Notes under the pieces: generated by a model | What the model was told of the DNA's origin: nothing | The model's database searches: none | Seen by the model: the letters and a program-made list of their open reading frames with translations, nothing else | Translations under genes and position numbers: made by a program | Origin: Myrica gale | Taxonomy: Eukaryota; Streptophyta; Magnoliopsida; Fagales; Myricaceae | NCBI GenBank assembly: GCA_963930655.1 | Contig: OZ005600.1 | Span: 14,263,501 to 14,327,500 of the forward strand | Direction: 5' to 3' | Length of the DNA: 64,000 nt | Shown: one piece after another, positions 1-9,076 of the stretch | How positions within the stretch are numbered: position 1 is the first letter of the stretch | Layout of the letters: each line of letters opens with the position of its first letter

Positions 1-111
1 CCGATTGTTGTGAATCAGCACAGAGGACTGTGGTTTGAGACATTTCGATGTTGACTCTTATGGCATTCATTTATATATATATTTTTAAGTCATTCTCATC
101 TTTCAGTTTAT

Positions 112-371
112 CAGCTTAAAGGACAGTTGGCCACATCAACTATACAGGGACAACTTTGGGTTTTTGGGTGCAAGATTGATAATGAAAAAACAGAGTTAAG
201 CTTTTTTGTTCTTTTGGGCAAGAAGAATACTAAAAAAAAAAAGAGTGGGAAAGCTGAGTCACAATCTATTGTTGCTTAACAAACAGATAGGACCAGGTTC
301 GTTGCCTCATTTTTCCTTTGTTACCTCGCTTAAGGTGGCCTAAGTTTTTATATTCAACTCGACCCAAGATT
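112..371. repeat. Degenerate local repeat, copy A left part
   Basis: This stretch has recognisable similarity to about 3880-4290. The segment around 155-230 resembles 4210-4290 (shared words such as gattgat, then a T-rich run and an agaa/agta tail), and the segment around 320-371 (cctcgcttaaggtggcc) resembles 3888-3906. It continues at 1684 after a 1.3 kb insertion. No coding potential is visible. I read it as an old local duplication around the wound-protein gene; homology was judged by eye. Confidence 0.45.
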
Positions 372-1683
372 ACCTTTTTCTAGAGAGAAAAGCTTTCTCT
401 ATAAAATCCTCTTCCTCTCGCCTCCTTTTCCGGCGGCGGGAGGAGCTCCAGCCTCTCCCGTCTCCCTCCTCCTTTTCCAATCTACTCTCTGGTGGTTGAG
501 CTCTCCAATAAAGCCCCTCTCTCGACTCTTTAGTAGGGTTTTTCCGGTGAATTTCAAGTGTAGATCACGACTCTTTTGGAGGTCTCCGGCAACCACAACC
601 GACATGGAAGATTTTGACATCAACAGGCACCTACTTCTGTCAAAGCCCAGAGCTGAACCGATGGCGTGTGATGAGCGCGCTCCCACGCGATGCGTGTGGA
701 TCTCACGTGCTTGCACCTCTTTCTTTTAGATATAAGCTCCGGTGGTGGTTTCCAACAAGCACACATTGTGAGGTGGTCTATGCTCCTTTTGGTTTTCGTT
801 CTAGCTTTGCCCAGCACCGATCGACCAGCACGTGGGGGCTCATGCGTGTGCACCTCACTTGCTTAGTGATTTTCCCTCTTGGCTGCTTCCTCTCCTCCTC
901 CGGCTAGTTCTACAGCTTCCCTTTACTACCGACTTTCTTTTTTCGTTGGTCATTTCAGCTTGATGCCCTTTATAGCTTCTTTACCCTTTGTGGGCTCTCT
1001 GCCCCTTGTGGGCCTATGTATGACATTTTGCTCCATTGCTTGTTGGCTCGTCTGTAGAAAGAGATAACGACAATCAAACAATGAAATAATTATTCTCTAC
1101 GGCTACAAGCAAATAGAGTGCAAACTCAACAATTATATGTGCAAAATAATCTCAAGATAATTAATCACACCAAGCCAAAACAATACAAATAATTTTTACG
1201 TGAAAAACTTCCTCGATGTGAGGAAGAAAAACTACTTGACAGCCTAGTACAGTAAAAATCTCCACACATAATGGGTACACAAAGTCTTCTCTATACACAA
1301 CTAGATGCTACAACACATATCTCTTCAAGATGATATCAATCGTGACAAATACAACTAGAATTAGAGAGAAAATACTAAAACTCGCAGTTACTGATCATGA
1401 GCACAAACCCAAGTTCCCTAGCTCATAATCTGATCTCCACCGTTCATATTAGGTCCTTGTGTCGTGAACGTCTCGTCCAAATTTCAACTCAATTGGACTA
1501 CAAATGAAGAGGGATCAAGCTTTTTATGAAACCTGAGCGTGAATGAGGAAAAACTACCTTTTTCTTTCTCTCTTTCATCCGTGTAACTAAAGATCCCTCC
1601 TTAAGGTTAAAAGTTAAAAACCTACTGGGCTATTGGGCCTTAGTAAAAGACCCTATTGGGCTTTCATCCACATGAAAGGAATT
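372..1683. mobile_element. 1.3 kb insertion with 11-bp flanking direct repeat, class unknown
   Basis: The local repeat sequence is cut here, and the same 11 bases (gacccaagatt) stand on both sides, at 361-371 and 1684-1694, as expected for a target-site duplication. The left half (about 400-1070) is GC-rich with CTCC/CCGGCGG stretches and no long frame. The right half (about 1080-1683) is AT-richer and non-coding. I see no poly-A or poly-T end, no clear terminal inverted repeat and no TG...CA ends. The 11-bp repeat would suit a LINE or a non-TIR Mutator-like element that picked up GC-rich host DNA. Class is left open. Confidence 0.45.
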
Positions 1684-1990
1684 GACCCAAGATTTGAGAC
1701 AGAAGCAGTAGAATGAACCGAGCGCTTGAAAAAACAAAATACAAGGACAGTGCATCGTATAGGCCATTAATTTTGTTGTTTACAAAATCAACCTAACAAC
1801 AGAGAATCCAACAACAAGAGGTTCTTCCACTTCTTTACGATGATTGGTGATCTAAATCTTTTTAGCAGGGTAGTAACTGACTCGAATATCAGTATGTTTA
1901 TCTATATAAAAAAAGAATATCAGTATGTTTGTAAATTTTTGGTTTGTCACCGCTATAATTTCTCAAGCTTAATTAGGGTTGCTAGTTAAA
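1684..1990. repeat. Degenerate local repeat, copy A right part
   Basis: Continues the sequence interrupted at 371. The words agatttgagac, gacagtgcatc, tttacaaaat, acaagaggttcttcc and gattggtgatc match in order the stretch 3945-4090. The closing motif (tataatttctcaagcttaat) recurs near 5725-5745. No gene seen. Confidence 0.5.
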
Positions 1991-2034
1991 AGCAGAATGA
2001 GCGAACTTCAAAGCTCGCCCTTTGCCAGCAAGAG

Positions 2035-2549
2035 AAACATTAGCAACACACACTCTGCTTGACTTAGCTCTTTGGATATTTGCACTAGGCCCTACGAATA
2101 CACAGACAAAATTAAAGGAAGCTAATGAGGGCATTTTAATTGTTGAAGCGCATCCCCTAACCGAGGAAAGTTTTCTGAACTACGTTATGGGTACCAGCAT
2201 GGCTGTATGAGAGTCCACATTCAGGAGACAGCTCAAATCATCAAAGAGGACAAAAGTTCATAACATTGTTTAGTAGAGGATTTGCCCGTTTCCTCTTCAC
2301 AATTTAGAAATATAATGCATCAAGTAGATACTAAATCACTCCATATTGTCTCCCAGGACCAGCTCGGCCTGAGTACTGACATTCCTCCCCACCACGCCTC
2401 GTAGTCGTACAAATGTCTTGTATGTATTAATTTTAGTCTTCCTTTAATGTTTAGATACAGGGGGAAAAAAATTCTTGCTTCACCAAACGTAATTCTGCCA
2501 GGTATCACTGGCTTACTAGTACGCCCCCCTTATTCGGCTGACTAGATCC
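2035..2549 (-). repeat. 3' flank of the wound-protein gene, duplicated at about 9.0 and 17.6 kb
   Basis: This non-coding downstream flank recurs, diverged and split, at about 9000-9075 (gggtatttgcaattggcc against ggatatttgcactaggcc here) and at about 17588-18063 (ttaattgttgaag, cccctaac, ttctgaactacgtta in the same order). The second copy runs on into the coding end of the wound-protein gene. It defines a segmental duplication of at least 600 bp. Confidence 0.6.
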
Positions 2550-2816
2550 TCAATTGGGACCCCAACAGCTCAAGTACATGACTTTCCTCAGAGACTCCTC
2601 TGATTGCTTAATTTTCTCCTCTCTCACTTTGCTTGCAACCATTGCAGAAGTTGAAGAGGAAAGGTTCTTGGCCTGAGATAACGACCTGAAATGGTTATTG
2701 GCATGTTGCTGGGCTGATCTTATAAAATAGTTCCACCTGCAGATCCCCAGCTGGTCTTTCATGGCCTCCACAACTGCAACACTGGCTGCCACTATAGCGC
2801 TGCTTTTGGAACTCAT
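2550..2816 (-). CDS. Wound-induced protein (WIP, DUF3774) family, 88 aa
   Basis: A complete single-exon frame of 88 residues. It has the whole family layout: a short N-terminal Met-Ser-Ser with an alanine/valine-rich segment (IVAASVAVVEAMKDQ), the CRWNY core with RSAQQHA, a serine-rich linker (SQAKNLSSSTSAMV), a basic/acidic helix (SKVREEKIKQSEESLRKV) and the family's C-terminal VMYLSCWGPN. The start fits family length (about 85-100 residues). The family is small, plant-specific and induced by wounding or stress; its biochemical role is unknown and no catalytic motif is visible. A TATA-like box lies about 125 bp upstream. A broken second copy of the coding end and 3' flank lies at 17.6-18.1 kb, so the locus has duplicated, as WIP genes often do. 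Recognition is from motif and length. Confidence 0.9.
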   Translation of the reverse strand: MSSKSSAIVAASVAVVEAMKDQLGICRWNYFIRSAQQHANNHFRSLSQAKNLSSSTSAMVASKVREEKIKQSEESLRKVMYLSCWGPN

Positions 2817-2934
2817 CTTCTACTCGTTGATTTGCTCTTGAAATTATACGAAATGAAGTTGCAAACTTGGTAGCAAGTAAACTGATCTAAGAAGGATATA
2901 TATGTGCCGATGAAGAAAATGGTGTGCAGAGGGT

Positions 2935-2947
2935 CTCTTATATAGAG
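2935..2947 (-). promoter_or_regulatory. TATA box of the wound-protein gene
   Basis: Read on the minus strand this is ctctatataagag, a close match to the plant TATA consensus, 119-131 bp upstream of the ATG at 2816. That leaves a 5' leader of roughly 90 bp. The match is direct; its use as a promoter is inferred. Confidence 0.6.
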
Positions 2948-3480
2948 TGAGAGTGATGGGAAGTCGAGTGCTTGGAAAGCAGCTGAATTAATTTGGGAAA
3001 AACAGCATTTGCCTGTGGTTTTGGTCTCCGCAGGGCCAATGGTTTTTTCATTCATATGACTTCATTGCCCTTGTAGAACCAGATGCTGCCATTGATTCGT
3101 TGGGGGCGAATTTGGTTTGATAGCAATCCTTTTTTGGATTAATACAGCTTACTCACGTATCCAAAAGAAAACAAAATGCTGTCCTTTTCATGTCTTGTCC
3201 TCTTTACTCTGATAATGAAAGCAACGGTTTCATGTCTTTGTTATGAGCATGAAAGGAATGCCCTCACTTCAGTTTAAATAATGCTGCCCACTTGATCGGT
3301 TACTAATCCGCACGCTGTTTGCCAATATAAAACCCACTCAACTCTCAAGCCCGGGGATTTGGAGTTAGATGAACAAAAACCACTTCTTTTTCTTTAAGGC
3401 TGAGGCTGTCACGCTGAAAAGTGGTTGTACAGAGATGGCCAAACGTATCTTCCTTTCTTTTTGTGTATCTCTATTCTCTA
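2948..3480. other. Upstream region of the wound-protein gene, no gene seen
   Basis: About 530 bp between the TATA box and an AT-rich repeat. No frame of family character, RNA gene or clear repeat is visible. It is likely promoter and upstream sequence of the divergently placed wound-protein gene. Confidence 0.4.
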
Positions 3481-3489
3481 CCATGAATT

Positions 3490-3745
3490 TACTAATTATT
3501 TTAAAAATTTAAACTAATAAGAAGGGATAGATTTAATTATTTAAATTTATTCTCTAACACTCTCCTTTACATGTGGGTTGGATTCTAACACTTGTAATAT
3601 TTAATTGAAATTAGAGTGAAGTACGGAATTATATCTATATAAATCTACCACTTATTCCAAAAGTTTAAGCTAATAAAAAGAAATAGATTTTAATATTTAA
3701 ATTATATTTTATAACATTTTCTTCACTTGAGAGGAGTGTTCAGCT
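3490..3745. repeat. AT-rich paired repeat
   Basis: Two similar segments follow each other: about 3500-3565 (aatttaaactaataagaagggatag ... taacactctcc) and about 3660-3725 (agtttaagctaataaaaagaaatag ... taacattttcttc). The spacing is about 160 bp. The sequence is non-coding and resembles dispersed LTR-derived or MITE sequence of plants, but I cannot assign a family. Confidence 0.35.
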
Positions 3746-4343
3746 TACACTTATCCCATTAATTTTGTGTTAACAAACCGCTAGAGGCATTTGTATCAGT
3801 GGTGGATTCACACGGCATCAATTACCCCATTAATTCTGTGTTAACAAACCACTAAAAGTAAGTAGGTGGCCGCATTTTCATTTTCTACTACCTCACTAAG
3901 GTGGCTTATATTTTTACAAGATTTAATATTAAAGTTAAAACAAGATTTGAGACTAAAATAATGTGAGGAACCTAGACAAAGACAGTGCATCATACAGCAC
4001 ATTAGTTCTGCTGTTGACAAAATAAATTTACTAAAAGTGAAGTGAAAAAACAAGAGGTTTTTACACTTCTTCACGCAAAGATTGGTGATCCAAGTCTTTC
4101 TAACAGGGTGGTGATTGAGGAGACCATTAGAGGCTCTCTTTGGGAAGCCAGTGGTTTTAAGATGGCGGTTTGCCCTTTCAGGATCCCTTGGTCACATCGG
4201 GGAGAAATATAGGTTTATGGGGCCATAGGATTGATGGTGAGGGGTGACAAAGCAGAACTACAACTTTTTGTTTTTTTGGTAATTAGTAGTACTACAGAAC
4301 CACAAGATGTAGACAACGCGCACAGGTTTTTTTTTAAAAAAGA
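3745..4343. repeat. Degenerate local repeat, copy B
   Basis: Second copy of the sequence found at 112-371 and 1684-1870. Shared words occur in order: cctcactaaggtggc, agatttgagac, gacagtgcatcat, acaagaggttttt, gattggtgatcc, taacagggtggt. It ends in the A-rich stretch where the hAT remnant inserted. No gene seen. Confidence 0.5.
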
Positions 4344-4351
4344 AGAAGAAG

Positions 4352-5572
4352 CAGTGGCAGATGCAAGGGGTAGCAGATCCAGGCGGACGCCACCCATTGC
4401 TCCGCCCAAAAAAAATTACATGTGTTTTAATTATTATTATTATTTTCATAAGTTGGCCTGGGCCCGACACCCATAGGCCTAGGCCAACTAGAGCCCAGTG
4501 GCCCTAAAATCCAGAATTTTGATTCTGCGCCTGAGCCCGATCTCCATTAGGCCCAGACATTTTTTTTAATAATCAGAGGATGAAATGACGTCGTTTCACC
4601 CTCTGCTTAAAAAAATACAACATGATGAAACGGTGCGTTTCACCCTGTTTTGAAAAAAATTCTCCTCTTCGAAATCATCTCTCCCTATCTCTCTTTGAAT
4701 TTGTCTCTCCCTCTCTCTCACAGCTTCTCACTCTCAGTCGTGAGTCCATGAGCCACTAGGTATAACCGTCTGTTTCTCATTTTTAAATTCGAATTTTCTC
4801 ACCTCTCTCTCTCTTTCACAGAATAAATCAGCCAATTTCTCATCTATTGGCTCTCTCTCTCTCTCTCTCTATTTCACAGAATCACAGCCTCACAGTTAAA
4901 CAATTTTAATTTTTATGCACTGCAAATATTTCGGAAGTAGGGATTTTGACATTTTGTGAAATTGAGGATTTTTTTGTACTATCGTTTTCAATTAATTGGA
5001 TTGTAATGTCAATTGAATGCAATGTAAATAGATTGTGTTTGGATTTAGAAATTGAATGCAATTTAATTATATTGGATTTTGTAATGCCATTGTGATTCTG
5101 TCAATATGTGAATATGACCGAGAATTGAGATGTACCCGAACTTGATTGAGTATGTGTACTATCATTTTCAATGTAATTAGATTGAGTTTGGATTAGATTT
5201 TTGAGTTGTTATCCGTTGAAAGAGTGTTTTCTGCGATGAAGATCATCAAGAGTGATTTGCGTAATAGGATGAGAGATGATTGCATGAATGATTGCATGAT
5301 AGTGTACATCGAGCAAGAAGTTTTAAAAACTATTAAGAACGAAGCAATTTTGCAACATTTTCAAAAGATGCAAAATCATAGTATCCAATTGTTATGTCTC
5401 AATCGCAGTACATAGTACGGTACACGTATTTCAATATTTTTAATGCTTTTAGCCTTTAATTTTTGACATTGCAACTCTAAGACAATTTTTTGTATTAAGA
5501 AGGAATTTTTTTTGTCATTTCGCTTTTAAAGTTCGTCACCTTTGAATTTTAATCTTGACACCTCCGCCACTG
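4352..5572 (+). mobile_element. hAT DNA transposon remnant 1, internally deleted, 8-bp TSD
   Basis: The ends are cagtggcagatgc and, reversed, cagtggcggaggtg, giving a terminal inverted repeat. Both sides carry the same 8 bp, agaagaag (4344-4351 and 5573-5580), the target-duplication length of hAT elements. Inside, at about 5206-5415 on the plus strand, is the conserved end of a hAT transposase: the VERVFSAMK dimerisation motif, a Lys-Ser-Asp-Leu-Arg-Asn-Arg-Met helix and the tail. The rest of the transposase is gone; the middle holds a CT microsatellite (about 4850-4873) and AT-rich filler. 1221 bp, not autonomous. Same family as the elements at 40.1 and 59.7 kb. Confidence 0.85.
5206..5415 (+). 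pseudogene. hAT transposase C-terminal fragment
   Basis: About 70 residues corresponding to the hAT C-terminal dimerisation domain, with SVERVFSAMKIIKSDLRNR followed by a MNDCMIVYIEQEV helix and LQHFQKM. The Met at the start is not a real start; the N-terminal zinc finger and catalytic core are missing. The same stretch is kept in the two sister elements of this window (40370-40777 and 59818-60177, both minus). Confidence 0.8.
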
Positions 5573-5790
5573 AGAAGAAGAGAAGGAAAGATCCATCTAC
5601 GCCCAAAATATGGCAATCACAAAATACCTCATATAGTCCGTTAATTCAATTGTTTACAAGAGGTTCTTGCACTTAATTATGAAAATTATATCTATAAACT
5701 TTTGTTATCTTTTGGGTTCTCACCACTGTAATATCTCAAGCTTAATCAGGTTTTCACGAACTAATTAGGTTTGTTTAGTGGTCTATTTTT
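5573..5790. repeat. Degenerate local repeat, copy C
   Basis: After the hAT target duplication the sequence resembles copy A again: a stretch near 5630-5670 (agtccgttaattcaattgtttacaagaggttcttgc) parallels about 1760-1830, and caccactgtaatatctcaagcttaat near 5720-5750 parallels 1950-1972. Non-coding. Confidence 0.45.
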
Positions 5791-6470
5791 CTCCAATCAA
5801 ACCACTTAGGGAGTTTTGTTGATTTTTCTCCGGGACAACACAAATTTTAGGGATATAAATGTTATAGGATAAACTGTTGAATTATACTAATTTTTTAGAA
5901 TAATTTGAAATTATGAGTTGGATATTATCCTCATTTGAATTATTGAATAGATTAGAATGTAGATGGATATTGCTATTCTCTTCCACTAGTGAGTAGGACT
6001 CTCTTAGTCGTAGTTAAATTTATCTTATACTCGATCTTTGTAATCTTATAAGTCAATCCAATGTAAATAATGAAAGTAGCCTGTTTAATATTTTTACGAA
6101 AGTGTGTTTGTTTTAGAAGCCCAGCTTGTTCGGCGGGCACCAAAAGTTATTGATTATTTCACACTCATTCTTTCACAAACTTTTTTTTTTATTAATTTTA
6201 ATAATTTTTTTATAAACTCCGATAAAATTTACACGACACCATAAAAACGATTTCTTCAAAAAAACAAATGAAGCCATCCAAACCAACCCAAAGAGTCTGG
6301 TTGGTTTTTTCTTAAAAGAATCACCATTGTTAAGTGTATTAACGTGACATTTTCTGGTCAAAGTTAGGAAACAGTAACTAATAGAAAAACCCGCTTCAGC
6401 CACGCGGTAAGTTGCGGCCCTGGGTAAAGCGCAGACTTCTTCCACCACTCAGCCAAACTCGTCGAAGCTG
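5791..6470. other. AT-rich spacer, nothing recognised
   Basis: About 680 bp of AT-rich sequence. A minus-strand open frame over 6173-6448 has no family character and starts in a low-complexity T-run. I see no gene, RNA or clear repeat. Confidence 0.4.
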
Positions 6471-6479
6471 AAGATTCAC

Positions 6480-6850
6480 AGCTCGACCGCAAGTGATTGT
6501 CGGCTTCTTGGTCGGCGAATGTCCAAATCGAAATTACTGTAGCGCTTACATAATTCTTATTTCCAACTCCACACTACATCGACGAACCAGCCGTTGCGAG
6601 TGCCTTGGTAGCCCAGTCACCTTTCCTCCATCGCCTGGGTCCGTCAAGAAAAATTCCAGAGCCGACGAAGGTGGTCATCGTCAACGATTTTTTAGTGCAA
6701 TATTTACGCTGGAGTCTGGATCCGTCAAGATAAGTTCTAGGAGCGGTGCTGGTGGTCATCGCCAGTGAGTTCCAACTAGAAATTCAAGCCAGCAGCATTT
6801 CTACGCTGGAGAAGGATCGTTCTTCAATCACAGTCAAAAGGTTCGTCGAT
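6480..6850. repeat. GTCAAG/GCCGACGA repeat block, left (inverted partner near 8.55-8.95 kb)
   Basis: Two imperfect units of about 75 bp follow each other: about 6634-6700 (gggtccgtcaagaaaaattcc ... ggtggtcatcg) and about 6715-6770 (tggatccgtcaagataagttc ... ggtggtcatcg). They can be read through in frame on the plus strand (GSVKKNSRADEGGHRQ, then GSVKISSRSGAGGHRQ), but no protein family is recognised. The motif gtcaag followed 10-20 bp later by gccgacga recurs in the opposite orientation at about 8570-8960. Confidence 0.4.
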
Positions 6851-7079
6851 GAAACATGTCTGTGGAAATCTCAGATGTTAGATTGTACTCGGTAAATGGC
6901 TTCTGTTTGCACATCTCAGATGCTACATTTTGCTCCTATTCCCCTCTTTGCGCGAGGACTTTGTTCGACACAAGGAGAGTCTCACCACTTCCGTTGCTCA
7001 TCCTTCCCCCTAAAAATTACACATTGCTGATGTGGGTATTTTGGCCTCCACAGATCATCTGGCTACAACGAATTTAATT

Positions 7080-7830
7080 GGCACCATCAAGACTACACAG
7101 TCATCTACTCGAAAAAGGCTCACACCACTATGTAATTGTGTTTATCTGCATATTAGTTGAGAGGGCAGCTGCATATATTTTCTGCTCTAAAATGGAGAGA
7201 TATGAGTGTTTTCCTAACATCACAACTTATAATGTATTATTGGATTGTCTTTTCAAGGGAAGGCCAAAGCGAAGCAGATTGAGCTTAATTTAGTTACCTG
7301 TAATACCCTTATGTGTGGGTTTTGTAGTGCTGGTATGTCTCAGGACACTCTGCACCTTCTTGGAAAAATGCTGGTTGGAGGAATAAAGCCTGATATAACA
7401 AAATAATTTATGCCTACTGTAAGCAGGGGAAGGTTTAATCTGCTATCCAACTTTTTGACTGAAAGAGTGCAGTAGAAGAGTGGCACCGGAAAGAAATAGG
7501 ATACACCCAAACCTCACCACCTGGAACATATTAGTCCACTGTTTCTTTAGCAACTCAGGTAACATGGGGGTGATCCACATTCTCTATTATATCCTGAGTG
7601 ATCGATAAAAAATCATAGCAAAATGGTAAACCAAAATGACGGAGTAAAATTTTGGTGACTGCAACACTACAAAAATGCAATGAGTTAATGCCTAGTGATT
7701 TTTCTGTTTATGGTACTAGGGCTTCTAACAAGTGCTTTGAATGACATTCACTTGGATATTTGTTTTGGCATTTTGCTTGGAAGACATAATTAGTATTTCA
7801 GAAGCATACTACAATGACAAGTCAATGCTA
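7080..7830 (+). pseudogene. Pentatricopeptide repeat (PPR) protein pseudogene
   Basis: Several PPR helices can be read in broken frames. Near 7180-7270 there is CSKMERYECFPNITTYNVLL, the end of one PPR motif and the start of the next. At about 7284-7400 there is VTCNTLMCGFCSAGM and LLGKMLVGGIKPDIT, followed by a stop. Near 7510-7560 comes HPNLTTWNILVHCFF, and near 7680-7730 MPSDFSVYGT, the typical last part of a PLS-type protein. Stops and frame changes separate the pieces, no start is preserved, and the remnant lies between inverted copies of a degenerate repeat. It is not a recent copy of the PPR gene at 34.5-38.1 kb, whose motifs differ. Dead gene. Confidence 0.7.
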
Positions 7831-8440
7831 ACAAATTCACTTGCTTCTGGTATTTAAATCATCTGGAGGAAATACTACTACGGTTTTGGATATGTGATCT
7901 GAGATGAACTCCATGAATCAAGACAATCTTCTTTGTGATGCAGCCAACATATTTACAGGGTTTAATGACTTTTTTTTGGGTAAGTAGAGCAATGTGAATG
8001 TTTTGAATTGACAAGGTCAGATTGTTCAAGGAGTTCAAACTATGAAATTGCAGCTAGCCTCCTCACATTTTTTGAGTTTGCAAATCTGAACAACTATGAA
8101 ATTGCAAAGTAAATACATGTGCCTTAGTAAATCAGGTACTCTATTCTTTTGGTGTAACTTTCTATTCCGTAGATCTCTATTTGTGGAGATATATTTGATT
8201 TTTTGATGGCCAGGTGAAAGAACTCAACGAATGTAGGAGAATGCAAAAATTGAAGAAACAAAACAGAGAATATGGTGTAGATTAACAATGTAGAAAATTA
8301 AATTCGCAGAAGAGCAGCACAATTGTAAACAAAAATGGAAATGTAAATAAGCAGAGGCCACCCACGCTGGTCATTATAAAAGAACCTACTACCACCACAG
8401 CCACAAACGGGTCATTAAATCATGACCAAATAACAACGAG
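7831..8440. other. Spacer, nothing recognised
   Basis: AT-rich sequence of about 600 bp after the PPR remnant, without a frame, RNA gene or repeat that I can support. Confidence 0.4.
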
Positions 8441-8990
8441 GACATTTTGTGGTGGAGAATGTCCATTACCCACGGCATACACGATTAGCAAAAGTCTTCG
8501 TGCTCGTCAACTTTTGGTCAATCCAAATTTGTGGCCTACGTCTCCTGCTCGTCGGCGAAAAGATAGCACCCTTCACGAACATAAAACTCGTCGGCGAAGG
8601 TAGAAGCATCCTTGACAAGGTATACCGCCTCGGCAGTGATGGTCTGCATCCTTGACGTCTCAATCAGTCATCGGCGAAGGCAGTGGCATTCTTGACCTCC
8701 TTTAAGTCGTCGGATAGTTAGCAACGACGACCAACCCGTCCTAATTGCAGGACCCTTCATCAACGAATGCTCGGATGTTCTTCCAACGCGATTTCCCATC
8801 GACGTAGCAACCGATTCCCGACGTGGGAAAAAGGTCATCATGGCAGGCCAATGTTGACGCTGCAATCTCGACCGACCTTCGACGACTGAAAGTCGTGGTT
8901 GAAGAGCAACTCCGACGACTTTTGCCATTTTTGTCTACGAAAGCCTCCGTCGGCGATGACCAAATTTCTACTAGTGAGTAAGCAGCAAAT
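8440..8990. repeat. TCGTCGGCGA repeat block, right (inverted partner near 6.5-6.85 kb)
   Basis: The motif tcgtcggcga occurs about five times (near 8549, 8589, 8670, 8705, 8950), each often followed by a word such as gcatccttgac. Two of the spacings are about 40 and 81 bp, hinting at a decayed tandem array. In reverse complement the motifs match those at 6630-6780. GC content is higher than the surroundings. No protein family is recognised in either strand. Confidence 0.4.
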
Positions 8991-8999
8991 CATGATTCT

Positions 9000-9076
9000 G
9001 TTCGACTTCTCGTTTGGGTATTTGCAATTGGCCACACAATACACAGGCAAAGCTAAGGTAACTTTTGTTTTTAATT
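9000..9076 (-). repeat. Duplicated wound-protein 3' flank, left piece
   Basis: Matches about 2036-2125 (gcaaatcatgattctgttcgac against gcaacacacactctgcttgac; gggtatttgcaattggcc against ggatatttgcactaggcc). The match breaks off at a poly-T-like run and resumes at about 17588 on the far side of a LINE. Good support for the insertion point of that LINE. Confidence 0.55.

Noticed and set aside
399-1067. Several overlapping frames of 60-105 codons on both strands
   Set aside because: They arise from GC-rich low-complexity sequence inside the 1.3 kb insertion. No family character and no consistent frame.
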